Below are positions 26,778 to 36,122 of a stretch of 64,000 bases of DNA, piece after piece; the first letter of the stretch is position 1, and every line of letters begins with the position of its first letter. Origin of the DNA: Brucella gallinifaecis (lineage in GTDB: Bacteria; Pseudomonadota; Alphaproteobacteria; Rhizobiales; Rhizobiaceae); contig NZ_ML636807.1 in the NCBI RefSeq assembly GCF_006476605.1, positions 62,001 to 126,000 on the forward strand, read 5' to 3'. The translations under genes and the position numbers were made by a program. A model generated the notes under the pieces. That model did no database searches. It was not told where the DNA came from and saw nothing but the letters and a program-made list of their open reading frames with translations.

Positions 26778-28622
26778 TTAGTAAACGCGCTTTTTCGGCG
26801 CAATTTTAGCCAGATCAATACCGCCTTCATCCTGGGTCGTCAGCGGATCGAGATGAACAGGACGGTAATCAAGCTTCACCTCGCCATCTGGCGAGAGCCA
26901 GGACAAGGTATGTTTACGCCATTCAGCGTCGTTACGATCCGGGAAATCCTCATGCGCATGGGCGCCGCGGCTCTCCTTACGGGCTTCAGCCGAAACAACT
27001 GTCACCATCGCATTTGCCATCAGGTTTTCCAGTTCCAGCGTCTCAACCAGATCGGAGTTCCAGATCATCGAACGGTCGGAAACTTTGACATCCGGCAGTT
27101 CTTTCCAGATTGCCGCCATGCGCTCGCAACCCTGTTTGAGCGATTCATTGGTACGGAACACGGCTGCATCTTCCTGCATCGTGCGCTGCATTTTTTCGCG
27201 CAATACGGCAGTTGGCATCGAGCCATTTGCATAACGAAGACGATGGAAGCGATCCATGATCTTATCAACAGCTGCTTCGTTGATATCCGGGATTTTTGAC
27301 TTGCGGTCAATCACCTGTCCGGCCCGGATTGCTGCCGCACGGCCAAACACGACAAGATCGATCAGCGAATTGGATCCAAGCCGGTTGGCACCATGCACGG
27401 AAGCGCAACCCGCTTCACCCACAGCCATCAGGCCCGGCTGAACACGATCCGGGTCTTCCTTCGTCGGATTGAGCGCTTCGCCCCAGTAATTGGTTGGAAT
27501 GCCGCCCATATTGTAGTGAACGGTTGGCAGAACCGGAATCGGTTCCTTAGTCAAATCCACGCCTGCGAAAATCTTGGCTGATTCGGAAATACCGGGCAGA
27601 CGTTCATGCAAAACAGCCGGATCAAGATGATCAAGATGCAGATAGATATGGTCCTTGTTCTTGCCAACGCCGCGACCGGCACGGATTTCCATGGTCATGC
27701 AGCGTGAAACCACGTCACGCGAAGCAAGATCCTTGGCAGAAGGCGCATAACGCTCCATGAAGCGTTCGCCTTCGGAATTCACGAGATACCCGCCTTCACC
27801 GCGTGCGCCTTCAGTAATCAGACAGCCTGCGCCATAAATACCGGTCGGATGGAACTGAACGAATTCCATATCCTGAAGCGGCAATCCTGCGCGTGCAGCC
27901 ATACCGCCGCCATCACCCGTACAGGTATGCGCAGACGTTGCCGAGAAGTAAGAACGACCATAACCGCCTGTCGCCAGAACCACCATTTTGGCAGAAAAGC
28001 GGTGGATCGTGCCGTCATCGAGGTTCCAGGCAACAACGCCGGTGCACACGCCATCGGTCATGATCAGATCAAGCGCAAAATATTCAATAAAGAACTGAGC
28101 ATTATGCTTGAGCGACTGACCGTAAAGTGTGTGCAGGATTGCGTGACCGGTACGGTCAGCAGCCGCACAGGTGCGCTGAACCGGAGGGCCATCGCCAAAA
28201 TTCTGCATATGGCCACCAAAGGGGCGCTGATAGATCTTGCCCTCTTCGGTACGCGAGAAAGGAACGCCATAATGCTCCAGTTCGTAAACCGCAGCAGGCG
28301 CTTCACGCGCCAGATATTCCATGGCATCGGTATCGCCCAGCCAGTCCGATCCCTTGACGGTATCGTACATATGCCACTGCCAGCTATCCGGCCCCATATT
28401 TTTCAATGAAGCGGCAATACCACCCTGCGCTGCCACTGTATGGGAGCGCGTCGGGAAAACCTTGGTGATGCAGGCAGTCTTGAACCCCTGCTCAGCCATG
28501 CCGAGCGTTGCGCGAAGACCCGCACCACCGGCCCCGACAACCACAACGTCAAATTTGTGATCGACAAATGTGTAGTTCTTTTCGCCCGCAGCATTGGCTG
28601 CATTCTTTTGTGCACTAGCCAT
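26778..28622 (-). CDS. sdhA: Succinate dehydrogenase flavoprotein subunit
   Basis: SdhA oxidises succinate to fumarate with covalently bound FAD. The 614-residue protein carries the FAD fold [15 protein letters not shown] (about residues 30-44), the flavinylation histidine in [15 protein letters not shown] (near 60-74), and the active-site blocks [25 protein letters not shown] (split here by two glycines) and HHLDPAVL-like segment YLHLDHLDP. It follows sdhD by seven bases and precedes sdhB by 15. The RBS is CGGAGG within the sdhD end. Confidence 0.97.
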   Translation of the reverse strand: MASAQKNAANAAGEKNYTFVDHKFDVVVVGAGGAGLRATLGMAEQGFKTACITKVFPTRSHTVAAQGGIAASLKNMGPDSWQWHMYDTVKGSDWLGDTDAMEYLAREAPAAVYELEHYGVPFSRTEEGKIYQRPFGGHMQNFGDGPPVQRTCAAADRTGHAILHTLYGQSLKHNAQFFIEYFALDLIMTDGVCTGVVAWNLDDGTIHRFSAKMVVLATGGYGRSYFSATSAHTCTGDGGGMAARAGLPLQDMEFVQFHPTGIYGAGCLITEGARGEGGYLVNSEGERFMERYAPSAKDLASRDVVSRCMTMEIRAGRGVGKNKDHIYLHLDHLDPAVLHERLPGISESAKIFAGVDLTKEPIPVLPTVHYNMGGIPTNYWGEALNPTKEDPDRVQPGLMAVGEAGCASVHGANRLGSNSLIDLVVFGRAAAIRAGQVIDRKSKIPDINEAAVDKIMDRFHRLRYANGSMPTAVLREKMQRTMQEDAAVFRTNESLKQGCERMAAIWKELPDVKVSDRSMIWNSDLVETLELENLMANAMVTVVSAEARKESRGAHAHEDFPDRNDAEWRKHTLSWLSPDGEVKLDYRPVHLDPLTTQDEGGIDLAKIAPKKRVY

Positions 28623-28629
28623 CGGGCTA

Positions 28630-29013
28630 TCAACCTCCGAAGCTCAGCTTGAGGATCGCATAAATACAAGCCACACCAACAATCACCGTGAAAAAGGTGT
28701 TGAGCATGACGAGCACGACCTTCATGCCTTCGCTATGAATGTAATCTTCAATAATAACCTGCATGCCAAGACGCATGTGGTAAACGCCGGTCAACACAAA
28801 CAGCGCCATCACCAGAGCAGTGAATGGATGCGCCAGAACAGCTTTCACTTCCGCGTAGCTTGCGCCCTGAAGCGAAATGACCAGACCGATGAAAAACAGA
28901 ACCAGCGGAACAAGTGCTACAGCACTCATTCGCTGAAACCAGAAATGTCCGGTGCCTTCCTTGGCCGAACCAAGACCCCGAACCTTGCCGAGAGGTGTAC
29001 GCATATCGCTCAT
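28630..29013 (-). CDS. sdhD: Succinate dehydrogenase membrane anchor subunit
   Basis: A 127-residue protein with three membrane helices that binds heme b and ubiquinone with SdhC. Conserved pieces are [18 protein letters not shown] and the heme-region [31 protein letters not shown] precedes ATG 29013, which is preferred over an upstream in-frame start at 29049. It is 13 bp after sdhC. Confidence 0.94.
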   Translation of the reverse strand: MSDMRTPLGKVRGLGSAKEGTGHFWFQRMSAVALVPLVLFFIGLVISLQGASYAEVKAVLAHPFTALVMALFVLTGVYHMRLGMQVIIEDYIHSEGMKVVLVMLNTFFTVIVGVACIYAILKLSFGG

Positions 29014-29026
29014 GTGAGAACTCCTT

Positions 29027-29425
29027 TCAGCGCACTGCGAAAGCAACAACCCAGACGAGGATTGTTACAGGCAGTGAGAAGGCCAGCGTTGCCCAGGCAA
29101 TCTTGCTGGCCGTGTGCTTTTCAAGTCCGGCGCCCATATCCCAGATGAAATGGCGTATGCCGCCAGCCAGATGGTGCAACAGCGCCCAGGTGTAACCAAA
29201 CAATACCAGATAGCCGATCCATGAATTATAGATCCAGCTGATGGTATTGAAGGCATCTTCACCAATTGCAGCGGCAATCAGCCATGCAGCAAGAAGAAGA
29301 GTTCCAAAATAAAGTGCGCCACCCGTGATACGATGGATGATCGACATCGTCATGGTGATCTTCGGTCGATAAATCGACAGATGCGGAGACAATGGACGCT
29401 GACGCGTAACGGTCGGTTGTGTCAT
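29027..29425 (-). CDS. sdhC: Succinate dehydrogenase cytochrome b556 subunit
   Basis: A 132-residue, three-helix anchor. RPLSPHLSIYRP followed by SIIHRITGGALYFG is the SdhC quinone-site signature, and LLHHLAGGIRHFIWD holds the heme-ligand histidine. ATG 29425 (MTQPTVTRQRPL) gives the usual family length; the frame is open to 29542 but those residues are not conserved. First gene of the sdh operon, with a promoter about 190 bp upstream. Confidence 0.94.
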   Translation of the reverse strand: MTQPTVTRQRPLSPHLSIYRPKITMTMSIIHRITGGALYFGTLLLAAWLIAAAIGEDAFNTISWIYNSWIGYLVLFGYTWALLHHLAGGIRHFIWDMGAGLEKHTASKIAWATLAFSLPVTILVWVVAFAVR

Positions 29426-29783
29426 GGCTCTCGTGGGCTTCCCTGACGTTTCCATCCCCTTCATCATCAACCATATTTCTCTGGCATGATGAAGCAGATG
29501 CGGGCTCGCTTGGAGCCCGGTTCGATGTCGTTCACGGCGCAAGAAAACGGAACTGTTCGATCCTGCGCCAGCACGACCCAGAAAATGTGGCTTGATCGTG
29601 TCACACGACCCTATGTGGCGCTTTCTACTGCGCTTTCACCACCACGTCAAAGAAGCTTTTTCACGAAAAGACTAACAATTGGTCGCACCCACACGACACT
29701 TTCTCGTGATTTCGCAATTCAAACGATTGAAGTGCGATATTTATAAAAACATGTGTGATTTCATCCACTTTTGCAGACAAGAC
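29426..29783. promoter_or_regulatory. sdh operon upstream region
   Basis: This 358-bp gap holds the sdh promoter (29622-29650) and the 3' side of the GNAT gene. Small ORFs on either strand show no family likeness and cross the promoter. Confidence 0.55.
29622..29650 (-). promoter_or_regulatory. Sigma-70-type promoter of sdhCDAB
   Basis: On the minus strand: TTGACG (29645-29650), 17-base spacer, TAGAAA (29622-29627). The leader before sdhC would be about 190 bases. Confidence 0.6.
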
Positions 29784-30242
29784 CTAATGGCCAAAGCGAA
29801 TCACATAGCTGGACCAGTCGGCGGCAGTGGCAACCTGCTCATAAAGCTTGCGGCCATCTTCGGGCACCCGCGGCGCATTGAGAACAAGCTTCGACCAGCT
29901 GCGCTCTTCAGCCTTGTCTGCAAGCACATCAATCAGTGCTTTTGCAATGCCTTTGCCACGATGATCATGCTGAACATAGATGTGATCAACCTGTCCTGCA
30001 CGCAGGCCCGAAACAGGCTCTGGCAGATCAAAGAAAATAACAAAACCGACGAGATTACCATCAACCCGGGCACCGAGTATTTCCGTTGCGCGATCCTGCA
30101 GCAAATGTTCGGCATAATAATCATCCGGGCGGCGTGGCGCACCACGCTTTAATGCCTGCGCATAACTTGCAAGCAGAGGCGCAAACTCATGAGCGTCACG
30201 CAGATGCAGAAGCGCTATATCAACGGCATGATCTGTGGTCAT
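29784..30242 (-). CDS. GNAT-family N-acetyltransferase
   Basis: A 152-residue acetyltransferase. The acetyl-CoA-binding motif A is DHIYVQHDHRGKGIAKALIDVL (centre, near residues 84-105; Q/RxxGxG/A as HRGKGIA), followed by KLVLNAPRVPEDGRKLYEQV. ATG 30242 (MTTDHAVD) with GGGAAG upstream is preferred to 30272. Acceptor substrate unknown. It could be cotranscribed with neither neighbour, being flanked by long gaps. Confidence 0.86.
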   Translation of the reverse strand: MTTDHAVDIALLHLRDAHEFAPLLASYAQALKRGAPRRPDDYYAEHLLQDRATEILGARVDGNLVGFVIFFDLPEPVSGLRAGQVDHIYVQHDHRGKGIAKALIDVLADKAEERSWSKLVLNAPRVPEDGRKLYEQVATAADWSSYVIRFGH

Positions 30243-30256
30243 TTCAGGTCTTCCCT

Positions 30257-30286
30257 CAAAGCATATCCCCAAAACGGGAACTCAGC
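30257..30286. repeat. Partial palindromic repeat (I)
   Basis: AAAGCATATCCCCAAAACGG and GAACTC: a short left-half remnant of the repeat family just upstream of the GNAT start. Confidence 0.5.
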
Positions 30287-30345
30287 GATTGTAGACAACA
30301 GCCTGCCCAAAGGTAAAGGGCGCCTCTACAGTTCAGCGTGAATTA

Positions 30346-31602
30346 TCAAACCTGGTTTGCACCGCGAAACTCGACAATATTGTCATCAAATCCCACCGGA
30401 AGCCCCATTGCAAGACCAGTACGGACACAATTACGGCCATGTTTCTTGGCTTCATAAAGAGCACCATCAGCACGCTTGTAGACATCGCAGAAAAAGTCAT
30501 CAAACTCCATCTCTGTCACGCCGAAACTGACTGTGAAAGTAACATCCCCCTCCACAACCGGCAGCACAATATCAATACAAGCCAAGCGTACGCGTTCAGC
30601 AAAACGCCATGCCGACTGGATCGTATTCCCCGGCAGAAGGACTGCAAATTCTTCACCGCCCATACGTGCGGCAATACCACCTTTTATGAGCGCCGACCGG
30701 CGCAATTCATGCGCAAACACGGCAATCACCCGGTCGCCCAGAGCATGACCATGGGTGTCATTGATTGTTTTGAAATGATCAATATCGCAAACAATCAGGG
30801 ACAGCGCCTGCCGCATGCGCTTCGATTTTTCAATTGCGGCATCGGCTCTGAACTCAAAGCCGCGCCGGTTGAGAAGACCGGAAAGCTGATCCGTTTCTGA
30901 TCGCAAGGTGACATCTGAAATAAGCCCTCTCATCAGGCTTAACAGCAACACAAGACCACCGGCAACAGACAACCCGGCACCAAACGATTGCACCAGAAGG
31001 GCATAATCGGTGTGGATGTAATCATCAGGCGAATTGCCCGCCCCGCCAACCATACTGGCCAATACAGGCTTGATCAGAAAATGAACTGCACTGATAGCGA
31101 AAAGCCCCACCATCAGATTGTCAAGCACGCTCCATGATTGAACAAACGGACGCGCTTGAACACGGCTGCGTGAACGTCCCCGCATGATCACCCATACAGC
31201 CAGCAGCAACATGACAAAATATGGAACCTGATAAAGAACCTGGCCCAGTATTTTACTACGCGCAATATCATAGATGCTGAAAATCAATATAAACGATGCA
31301 ACAATCACAACTGCAAGCTGCCACCATGGCACAGATATCGAATACATGCGGGCAAGCCCCACCACCAGACATGCAAGCGTCATCAGATAGGCACTGAAGC
31401 CCAGCATATAACCAAGTTTCTGGCTGGGTATTGATGGAATAAGCAATTCGATCAGAAAATAGAGCAGCGCAAAGCCGAAACCCAATGCAAAAACCGGTGC
31501 AGCCGCATTATCGCGTGCATAGGCAGCGATACCCAGAAATGTGACTGCAAACAGACCGGAAACGGTCATGTTGATCAACAGTACGAACTCAACTCCGTCC
31601 AT
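30346..31602 (-). CDS. Membrane-bound GGDEF diguanylate cyclase
   Basis: The 418-residue protein has an N-terminal sensor of seven or eight membrane helices (about residues 5-235) and a C-terminal GGDEF domain. Key motifs are DQLSGLLNRRGF, CDIDHFKTINDTHGHALGD and the catalytic RMGGEEFAVLLPG (near residue 322). It should make cyclic di-GMP from two GTP. The inhibitory I-site RxxD, expected a few residues before GGEEF, reads IKGG here, so product inhibition is probably lost. Signal unknown. No EAL or PilZ protein is nearby. Confidence 0.92.
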   Translation of the reverse strand: MDGVEFVLLINMTVSGLFAVTFLGIAAYARDNAAAPVFALGFGFALLYFLIELLIPSIPSQKLGYMLGFSAYLMTLACLVVGLARMYSISVPWWQLAVVIVASFILIFSIYDIARSKILGQVLYQVPYFVMLLLAVWVIMRGRSRSRVQARPFVQSWSVLDNLMVGLFAISAVHFLIKPVLASMVGGAGNSPDDYIHTDYALLVQSFGAGLSVAGGLVLLLSLMRGLISDVTLRSETDQLSGLLNRRGFEFRADAAIEKSKRMRQALSLIVCDIDHFKTINDTHGHALGDRVIAVFAHELRRSALIKGGIAARMGGEEFAVLLPGNTIQSAWRFAERVRLACIDIVLPVVEGDVTFTVSFGVTEMEFDDFFCDVYKRADGALYEAKKHGRNCVRTGLAMGLPVGFDDNIVEFRGANQV

Positions 31603-31742
31603 CCATACATCCCGGCATATATATGCCTGATAGCGTCAAGTGCACTGCTCACAATCAAATATATTAAAACGCCATTTCACCCGCTCTTCGCAAGTAAAAA
31701 AAGCCGCCAGACGACCCTCCAACGGCTTTCAGGATCAGGACC

Positions 31743-32014
31743 CTAGGGTCAGGACCCATTAATTTGATGAGAATGGCATCTGAAATGACCAGATATGCTA
31801 GGAGAGACGTGAGGACCGGGGTTGTTCCCCCGGTTGAGCGGCTCGACGCAGCAGATCGCCAAGTCATTTCGATGTCCGAAGGATGTGGTCCATCCGCCCG
31901 GCCTACTTCGTCGTAAAGTCTTGAAAATGAACCACATTTCCTTCGCCTTTCCTTCTCGTATCCAAACGGATGACCTCACACCATTCCCGTCAAATTAATG
32001 GGTCCTGACCCTAG
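31743..32014. mobile_element. MITE-like element with 34-bp terminal inverted repeats
   Basis: Ends 31743-31776 and 31981-32014 are inverted repeats matching at 32 of 34 positions; each begins CTAGGGTCAGGACCCATTAA. The GGGTC-AG-GACCC core is itself a small palindrome. A TA (or CTAG) lies at both edges, as expected for a TA/YTAR target duplication of IS630- or IS5-type elements. The 204-bp interior has a CCGGGG-TTGTT-CCCCCGG hairpin but no transposase; its short ORFs look spurious. It lies between the GGDEF gene and leuC. Confidence 0.8.
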
Positions 32015-32032
32015 CTATTCATTGTGCAAAGA

Positions 32033-33442
32033 TCATTTCCAGTCGCGAATATCCACGAAATGACCAGCGATAGCAGCCGCAGCCGCCATGGCAGGCGATA
32101 CCAGATGGGTGCGGCCCTTGAAGCCCTGACGGCCTTCAAAGTTACGGTTTGAAGTTGAAGCGCAACGTTCACCCGGCTTCAACCGGTCATCATTCATCGC
32201 AAGGCACATTGAACAGCCCGGCTCACGCCAGTCAAAGCCTGCCTCGATGAATATCTTGTCAAGACCTTCAGCTTCAGCCTGTTCCTTCACAAGTCCCGAA
32301 CCCGGAACGATCATCGCATTAACGCCCTCGGCAACCTTCTTGCCCTTGGCCATCCGCGCTGCATCGCGCAAATCTTCAATACGGCCATTGGTGCAGGAGC
32401 CGATAAAGACGCGATCAATCGTAATATCCGTCATCCGGGTGCCCGGCTTCAGCCCCATATAGTCCAGCGCACGCCACTTGGATGCACGCTTGGTTTCATC
32501 CTTGATCTCGTCTGGATTAGGGACAATGTCGGTAACGAATACGACGTCTTCAGGCGATGACCCCCAGGATACGACTGGTGAAATTTTGGCGGCATCAAGC
32601 TCGACGATCTTGTCGAAATGCGCACCTTCATCCGAATGCAGCGTCTTCCAGTAACGGATAGCCTGTTCCAGCTCTTCCCCCTTCGGGGCGCGTGGTTTGT
32701 CCTTCACATAAGCGAATGTCGTTTCATCGGGCGCAATCAGACCCGCACGTGCGCCGCCTTCAATCGACATGTTACAGACGGTCATACGACCTTCCATCGA
32801 CAGCGAACGAATGGCGCTGCCGGCATATTCGATCACATATCCGGTGCCGCCTGCGGTGCCGATCTCGCCAATAATGGCCAGCGTTATATCCTTGGCTGTA
32901 ACGCCCGGAGCCAGTTCGCCCTCGACACGCACCAGCATGTTCTTGGCTTTTTTCTGGATCAATGTCTGGGTTGCCAGAACATGCTCGACTTCAGATGTGC
33001 CGATACCATGCGCCAGCGAACCAAAAGCACCATGGGTCGAGGTGTGGCTGTCACCACAGACAATCGTCATGCCCGGCAGGGTGAAACCCTGTTCCGGCCC
33101 GACAATATGCACAACGCCCTGACGACGATCACGTTCAGAATAATATTCAACGCCAAAATCAGCCGCATTTTTTGCAAGCGCTTCAACCTGAATACGGCTT
33201 TCTTCATTCTTGATGCCGTTCACACGGTCCGGTGATGTTGGCACATTGTGATCAACAACAGCCAGCGTCCTCTCAGGATGGCGCACCTTGCGCCCTGCCA
33301 TGCGCAGCCCTTCAAAAGCCTGCGGGCTGGTCACTTCGTGCACAAGGTGGCGATCAATATAAAGGAGGCAGGTACCATCTTCCTGCTGATCCACTACATG
33401 GTCATCCCAGATCTTGTCATAAAGTGTACGCGGCGCGCTCAT
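32033..33442 (-). CDS. leuC: 3-Isopropylmalate dehydratase large subunit
   Basis: LeuC isomerises 2- to 3-isopropylmalate in leucine synthesis, with LeuD. The 469-residue length is standard. Visible motifs are [29 protein letters not shown] (in parts), and the 4Fe-4S cysteines in [14 protein letters not shown] (one) and [11 protein letters not shown] (two). leuD and leuB are not in the window. The stop is 18 bp from the MITE-like element. An AGGAACTCTCGC site precedes ATG 33442. Confidence 0.97.
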   Translation of the reverse strand: MSAPRTLYDKIWDDHVVDQQEDGTCLLYIDRHLVHEVTSPQAFEGLRMAGRKVRHPERTLAVVDHNVPTSPDRVNGIKNEESRIQVEALAKNAADFGVEYYSERDRRQGVVHIVGPEQGFTLPGMTIVCGDSHTSTHGAFGSLAHGIGTSEVEHVLATQTLIQKKAKNMLVRVEGELAPGVTAKDITLAIIGEIGTAGGTGYVIEYAGSAIRSLSMEGRMTVCNMSIEGGARAGLIAPDETTFAYVKDKPRAPKGEELEQAIRYWKTLHSDEGAHFDKIVELDAAKISPVVSWGSSPEDVVFVTDIVPNPDEIKDETKRASKWRALDYMGLKPGTRMTDITIDRVFIGSCTNGRIEDLRDAARMAKGKKVAEGVNAMIVPGSGLVKEQAEAEGLDKIFIEAGFDWREPGCSMCLAMNDDRLKPGERCASTSNRNFEGRQGFKGRTHLVSPAMAAAAAIAGHFVDIRDWK

Positions 33443-33607
33443 TGCGAGAGTTCCTTTGAACAGTTCTTAATTAGGCTGTCATATGCACCCGCCACTGCAT
33501 TTCGTCAAGAAACACAAACCGCAACAGGGTGTCGCAGTAACAATCTTGCGCAATGTGGGCGATTTTATGCAATATGTTATGCAGGCTTTTGATTTTTGCA
33601 AATAAAA

Positions 33608-33631
33608 AAAGGCGACCCAAAGGCCGCCTTT
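33608..33631 (-). terminator. rplS terminator
   Basis: AAAGGCG and CGCCTTT pair around a 10-base loop; on the minus strand the stem runs into seven T. It begins 22 bp after the rplS stop and separates it from leuC. Confidence 0.88.
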
Positions 33632-33653
33632 CTCAGATTCTTGCAAAACCGGC

Positions 33654-34088
33654 TTATTCAGCAGCAGTCTTTGCAGCTTCTGCCTTGGCAGCTGCGATCT
33701 TGTCAGCTTCACGTTCTGCCTTGGTGCGGTTGTCTTTCTTCTCGGCAATACGTGCAGCCTTACCGGTAAGACCACGCAGGTAGTAGAGCTTCGCACGACG
33801 GACCTTACCGCGGCGAACGACTTCAACGCCTTCAACAATCGGCGAATAAACCGGGAATACGCGCTCTACGCCTTCACCGTAAGAAATCTTGCGAACAGTG
33901 AAATTTTCATTGAGACCAGCGCCGGAACGGGCAATGCAGACGCCTTCATAAGCCTGCACGCGGGTACGTGTACCTTCCGTAACACGAACCTGAACGCGAA
34001 CGGTATCACCTGGCTGAAAATCTGGAAGCTTGCGCTTTTCTTCGATCTTTGCTGCCTGTTCGGCTTCAAGCTGACGAATAATATTCAT
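33654..34088 (-). CDS. rplS: Large ribosomal subunit protein bL19
   Basis: bL19 sits at the 30S-50S interface. The core (residues 1-115) includes [27 protein letters not shown] and [28 protein letters not shown] (each in parts). The Lys/Ala/Glu-rich tail to residue 144 is a usual alphaproteobacterial extension. GAAGGATAAGACG precedes the start. It belongs to the rimM-trmD-rplS group but is separated from trmD by a DUF4260 gene and a 233-bp leader. Confidence 0.97.
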   Translation of the reverse strand: MNIIRQLEAEQAAKIEEKRKLPDFQPGDTVRVQVRVTEGTRTRVQAYEGVCIARSGAGLNENFTVRKISYGEGVERVFPVYSPIVEGVEVVRRGKVRRAKLYYLRGLTGKAARIAEKKDNRTKAEREADKIAAAKAEAAKTAAE

Positions 34089-34321
34089 CGTCTTATCCTT
34101 CTCGAATTATTCTCAAACAGCCAGAGCGCTCTGCACTTGCCACCAGGCATCTTTGGCCTCGTGGTTATGCCCGAAAAGATCAGGCAGGAGCGGTACACCA
34201 TTTATTGGTTTAGGACCTTCGGGCACAGCCCGAACGAAATATTACAGATGTCGGGTTTTCCCGAACTTGCGCGGCAATACACCATTGTTTGAAATGAATC
34301 AATATCAGGACATCGATTTCG
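34089..34321 (-). promoter_or_regulatory. Structured leader upstream of rplS
   Basis: On the minus strand two hairpins occur about 140-175 bases before rplS: TCGGG-AAAA-CCCGA (34249-34263) and TTCGGG-CTGTG-CCCGAA (34217-34233). A TTTTCGGGC lies further down. Two GGTGTA repeats also occur. No ORF is convincing. The layout would suit a ribosomal-protein leader or an attenuator, but no known family was recognised. Confidence 0.35.
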
Positions 34322-34675
34322 CTATTTACCGCCAATGCGCCCCAGATGTGTATCCTGAAAGCTGGTTCCATATTTCAGGCCAAAGCCGAGAGCACGATCA
34401 ACACCGATATGAACCGCCCAGATAAGGGCAATTGTAAAACAGAGCGGCCAGTTCATCACCCAGCCAAACACCGCCAGCAGCACAATACCGATCCAGCTAT
34501 GCGCAATATTGTAAATGACAGCACCGAAACGTGGGCCTTTGAGATAAGCAAAGAACGACAAATCAGGCGCAAGGATGAGGATAATAAAAAGCCACCAGCT
34601 TGCACCACTGACCCAATATGCCCCCAGCGCCAGCAATGCGAGTGAAAGACTTTCAAGCCGCTGGATCAGATTCAT
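34322..34675 (-). CDS. DUF4260 small membrane protein
   Basis: A 117-residue protein with about four hydrophobic helices and conserved polar spots [20 protein letters not shown] and [14 protein letters not shown], as in DUF4260 proteins of unknown function. ATG 34675 overlaps the trmD stop in ATGA; a GTG six bases earlier is also open. It is inserted between trmD and rplS, which are usually adjacent, and is probably translated from the trmD transcript. Confidence 0.82.
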   Translation of the reverse strand: MNLIQRLESLSLALLALGAYWVSGASWWLFIILILAPDLSFFAYLKGPRFGAVIYNIAHSWIGIVLLAVFGWVMNWPLCFTIALIWAVHIGVDRALGFGLKYGTSFQDTHLGRIGGK

Positions 34676-35400
34676 TTGCACTTGCCTTCACGATAAATGT
34701 CCCACAGATCAGGACGCCGTTCCTTTGTAATACGTTCAGCCTGCGCATGACGCCATTTTGCAATGGCACCATGATTACCGGATGTCAGCACATCCGGGAT
34801 GGCGCGGTCTTCCCATATTTGCGGGCGCGTATAATGCGGATGTTCCAGAAGCCCGGTTTCAAAACTTTCCGTCTCACCTGATTCCTGATTGCCCATCACC
34901 CCCGGCAAAAGACGCACAATGGCATCTAGCAAGACAATGGCTGCGGTCTCACCGCCTGAGAGAATATAATCGCCAATCGATATTTCTTCGAGTTGACGGC
35001 CTTCTATCACCCGCTCATCAACGCCTTCAAAACGACCACACAGAATAATTGCACCGGGACCGTTCGCCAGTTCACGCACACGCTTTTGCGTCAACGGCGC
35101 ACCGCGTGGGCTCATAAGCAGCATCGGGCGATCATCAGCAACCGAATCAAGCGCACGCGCTACCACATCCGGCTTCATCACCATGCCGGCGCCGCCGCCC
35201 GATGGCGTATCATCAACCATGCGATGTTTACCTTCGGCAAAATCGCGAATCTGCACCGTATCAAGCGACCATGTTTTTTCGGCAAGTGCCTTGCCCGCAA
35301 GCGAAATACCAAGCGGTCCCGGAAACATTTCAGGATAAAGGGTCAGCACAGAGGCATGAAATGCCTGCTGTGCCTTTTCCGTGTCAGGCAGATTACTCAT
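34672..35400 (-). CDS. trmD: tRNA (guanine-N1-)-methyltransferase
   Basis: TrmD methylates G37 of tRNAs reading CNN and CGG codons. The 242-residue product has the knot motif [31 protein letters not shown] (in parts), [16 protein letters not shown] and [29 protein letters not shown] is the conserved substrate loop. It overlaps rimM by four bases at its start and the DUF4260 gene at its end, so the three are coupled. Confidence 0.97.
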   Translation of the reverse strand: MSNLPDTEKAQQAFHASVLTLYPEMFPGPLGISLAGKALAEKTWSLDTVQIRDFAEGKHRMVDDTPSGGGAGMVMKPDVVARALDSVADDRPMLLMSPRGAPLTQKRVRELANGPGAIILCGRFEGVDERVIEGRQLEEISIGDYILSGGETAAIVLLDAIVRLLPGVMGNQESGETESFETGLLEHPHYTRPQIWEDRAIPDVLTSGNHGAIAKWRHAQAERITKERRPDLWDIYREGKCK

Positions 35401-35975
35401 GACTTCTTCGGTCGCTTCTGCTCATTTTTCTTGTCACTGAGCGGATTGTCATCCTCATCGGCGATAAGTCCGGCTGCATAAGGCTCAACCAGAATAGTAC
35501 CTTTCTCCAGATCGATCTCCGGTACTGCGGCTTCGGTAAAAGGGATCAGCATCGGGCGCTTACCCTTGAGGCTCAATTCAATCAGATCACCACCGCCAAA
35601 ATCAAAAAGTGCGCTGACCACCCCATAGGATGTGCCATCGGCATCAAGCGCTTCAAGACCGATCAGATCGGTCTGAAAAAACTCATCCTCATCAAGTTCG
35701 TCATCAGGCAGTTGCGAACGATCAATAAAAAGCTCGACACCGTTCAAGGTTTCCGCAGCATTACGGTCATTAATGCCTTTGAAGCGCACAACAACCACTG
35801 TCTTGGCCACACGCGCTTCAAGCACCTCATAGGCCTTGCCCTGCGCATCATAAAGCAGACCGTAATCAGCAATGGCGAGCGGATCATCGGTGAATGTCTT
35901 GACCCGGACTTCGCCACGTATGCCATGGGCGGCTCCGATAACGGCAAGCTGGATCGGGTTTTCTGGACGCGGCAT
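35397..35975 (-). CDS. rimM: Ribosome maturation factor RimM
   Basis: RimM helps mature the 30S head. The 192-residue protein has the N-terminal barrel start [22 protein letters not shown] and the PRC-barrel [18 protein letters not shown] and [25 protein letters not shown] (in parts). The C terminus is a charged Lys/Asp tail. It precedes trmD with a four-base overlap. rpsP, which commonly lies just upstream, is absent: the next gene is the divergent xer gene. Confidence 0.95.
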   Translation of the reverse strand: MPRPENPIQLAVIGAAHGIRGEVRVKTFTDDPLAIADYGLLYDAQGKAYEVLEARVAKTVVVVRFKGINDRNAAETLNGVELFIDRSQLPDDELDEDEFFQTDLIGLEALDADGTSYGVVSALFDFGGGDLIELSLKGKRPMLIPFTEAAVPEIDLEKGTILVEPYAAGLIADEDDNPLSDKKNEQKRPKKS

Positions 35976-36122
35976 GAATAATTCCGTGATTAGCTACAAT
36001 TGTTATTCGCTTACTCAATTTCCACTGAAAACGCCAAGAAAAACGCAAAGCCGTTCTTTACTGCCCGGCAACCTATCGCTGGCAAACTGCAACAACCGCA
36101 ACCCAAGCAGCGAATCCAGACC

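Noticed and set aside
26058-27299. 413-codon open frame on the plus strand across sdhB and sdhA
   Set aside because: It lies fully antisense to two certain genes and its translation shows only biased composition, no domain. The opposite frame is open because of the codon use of sdh.
29486-29746. 86-codon ORF upstream of sdhC
   Set aside because: Crosses the sdh promoter, no family likeness, Ser/Thr/Arg composition typical of noncoding frames.
31749-31979. 76-codon ORF inside the MITE-like element, considered as a transposase remnant
   Set aside because: No DDE or DEDD motif and it is confined to the element interior; the segment is better explained as nonautonomous.
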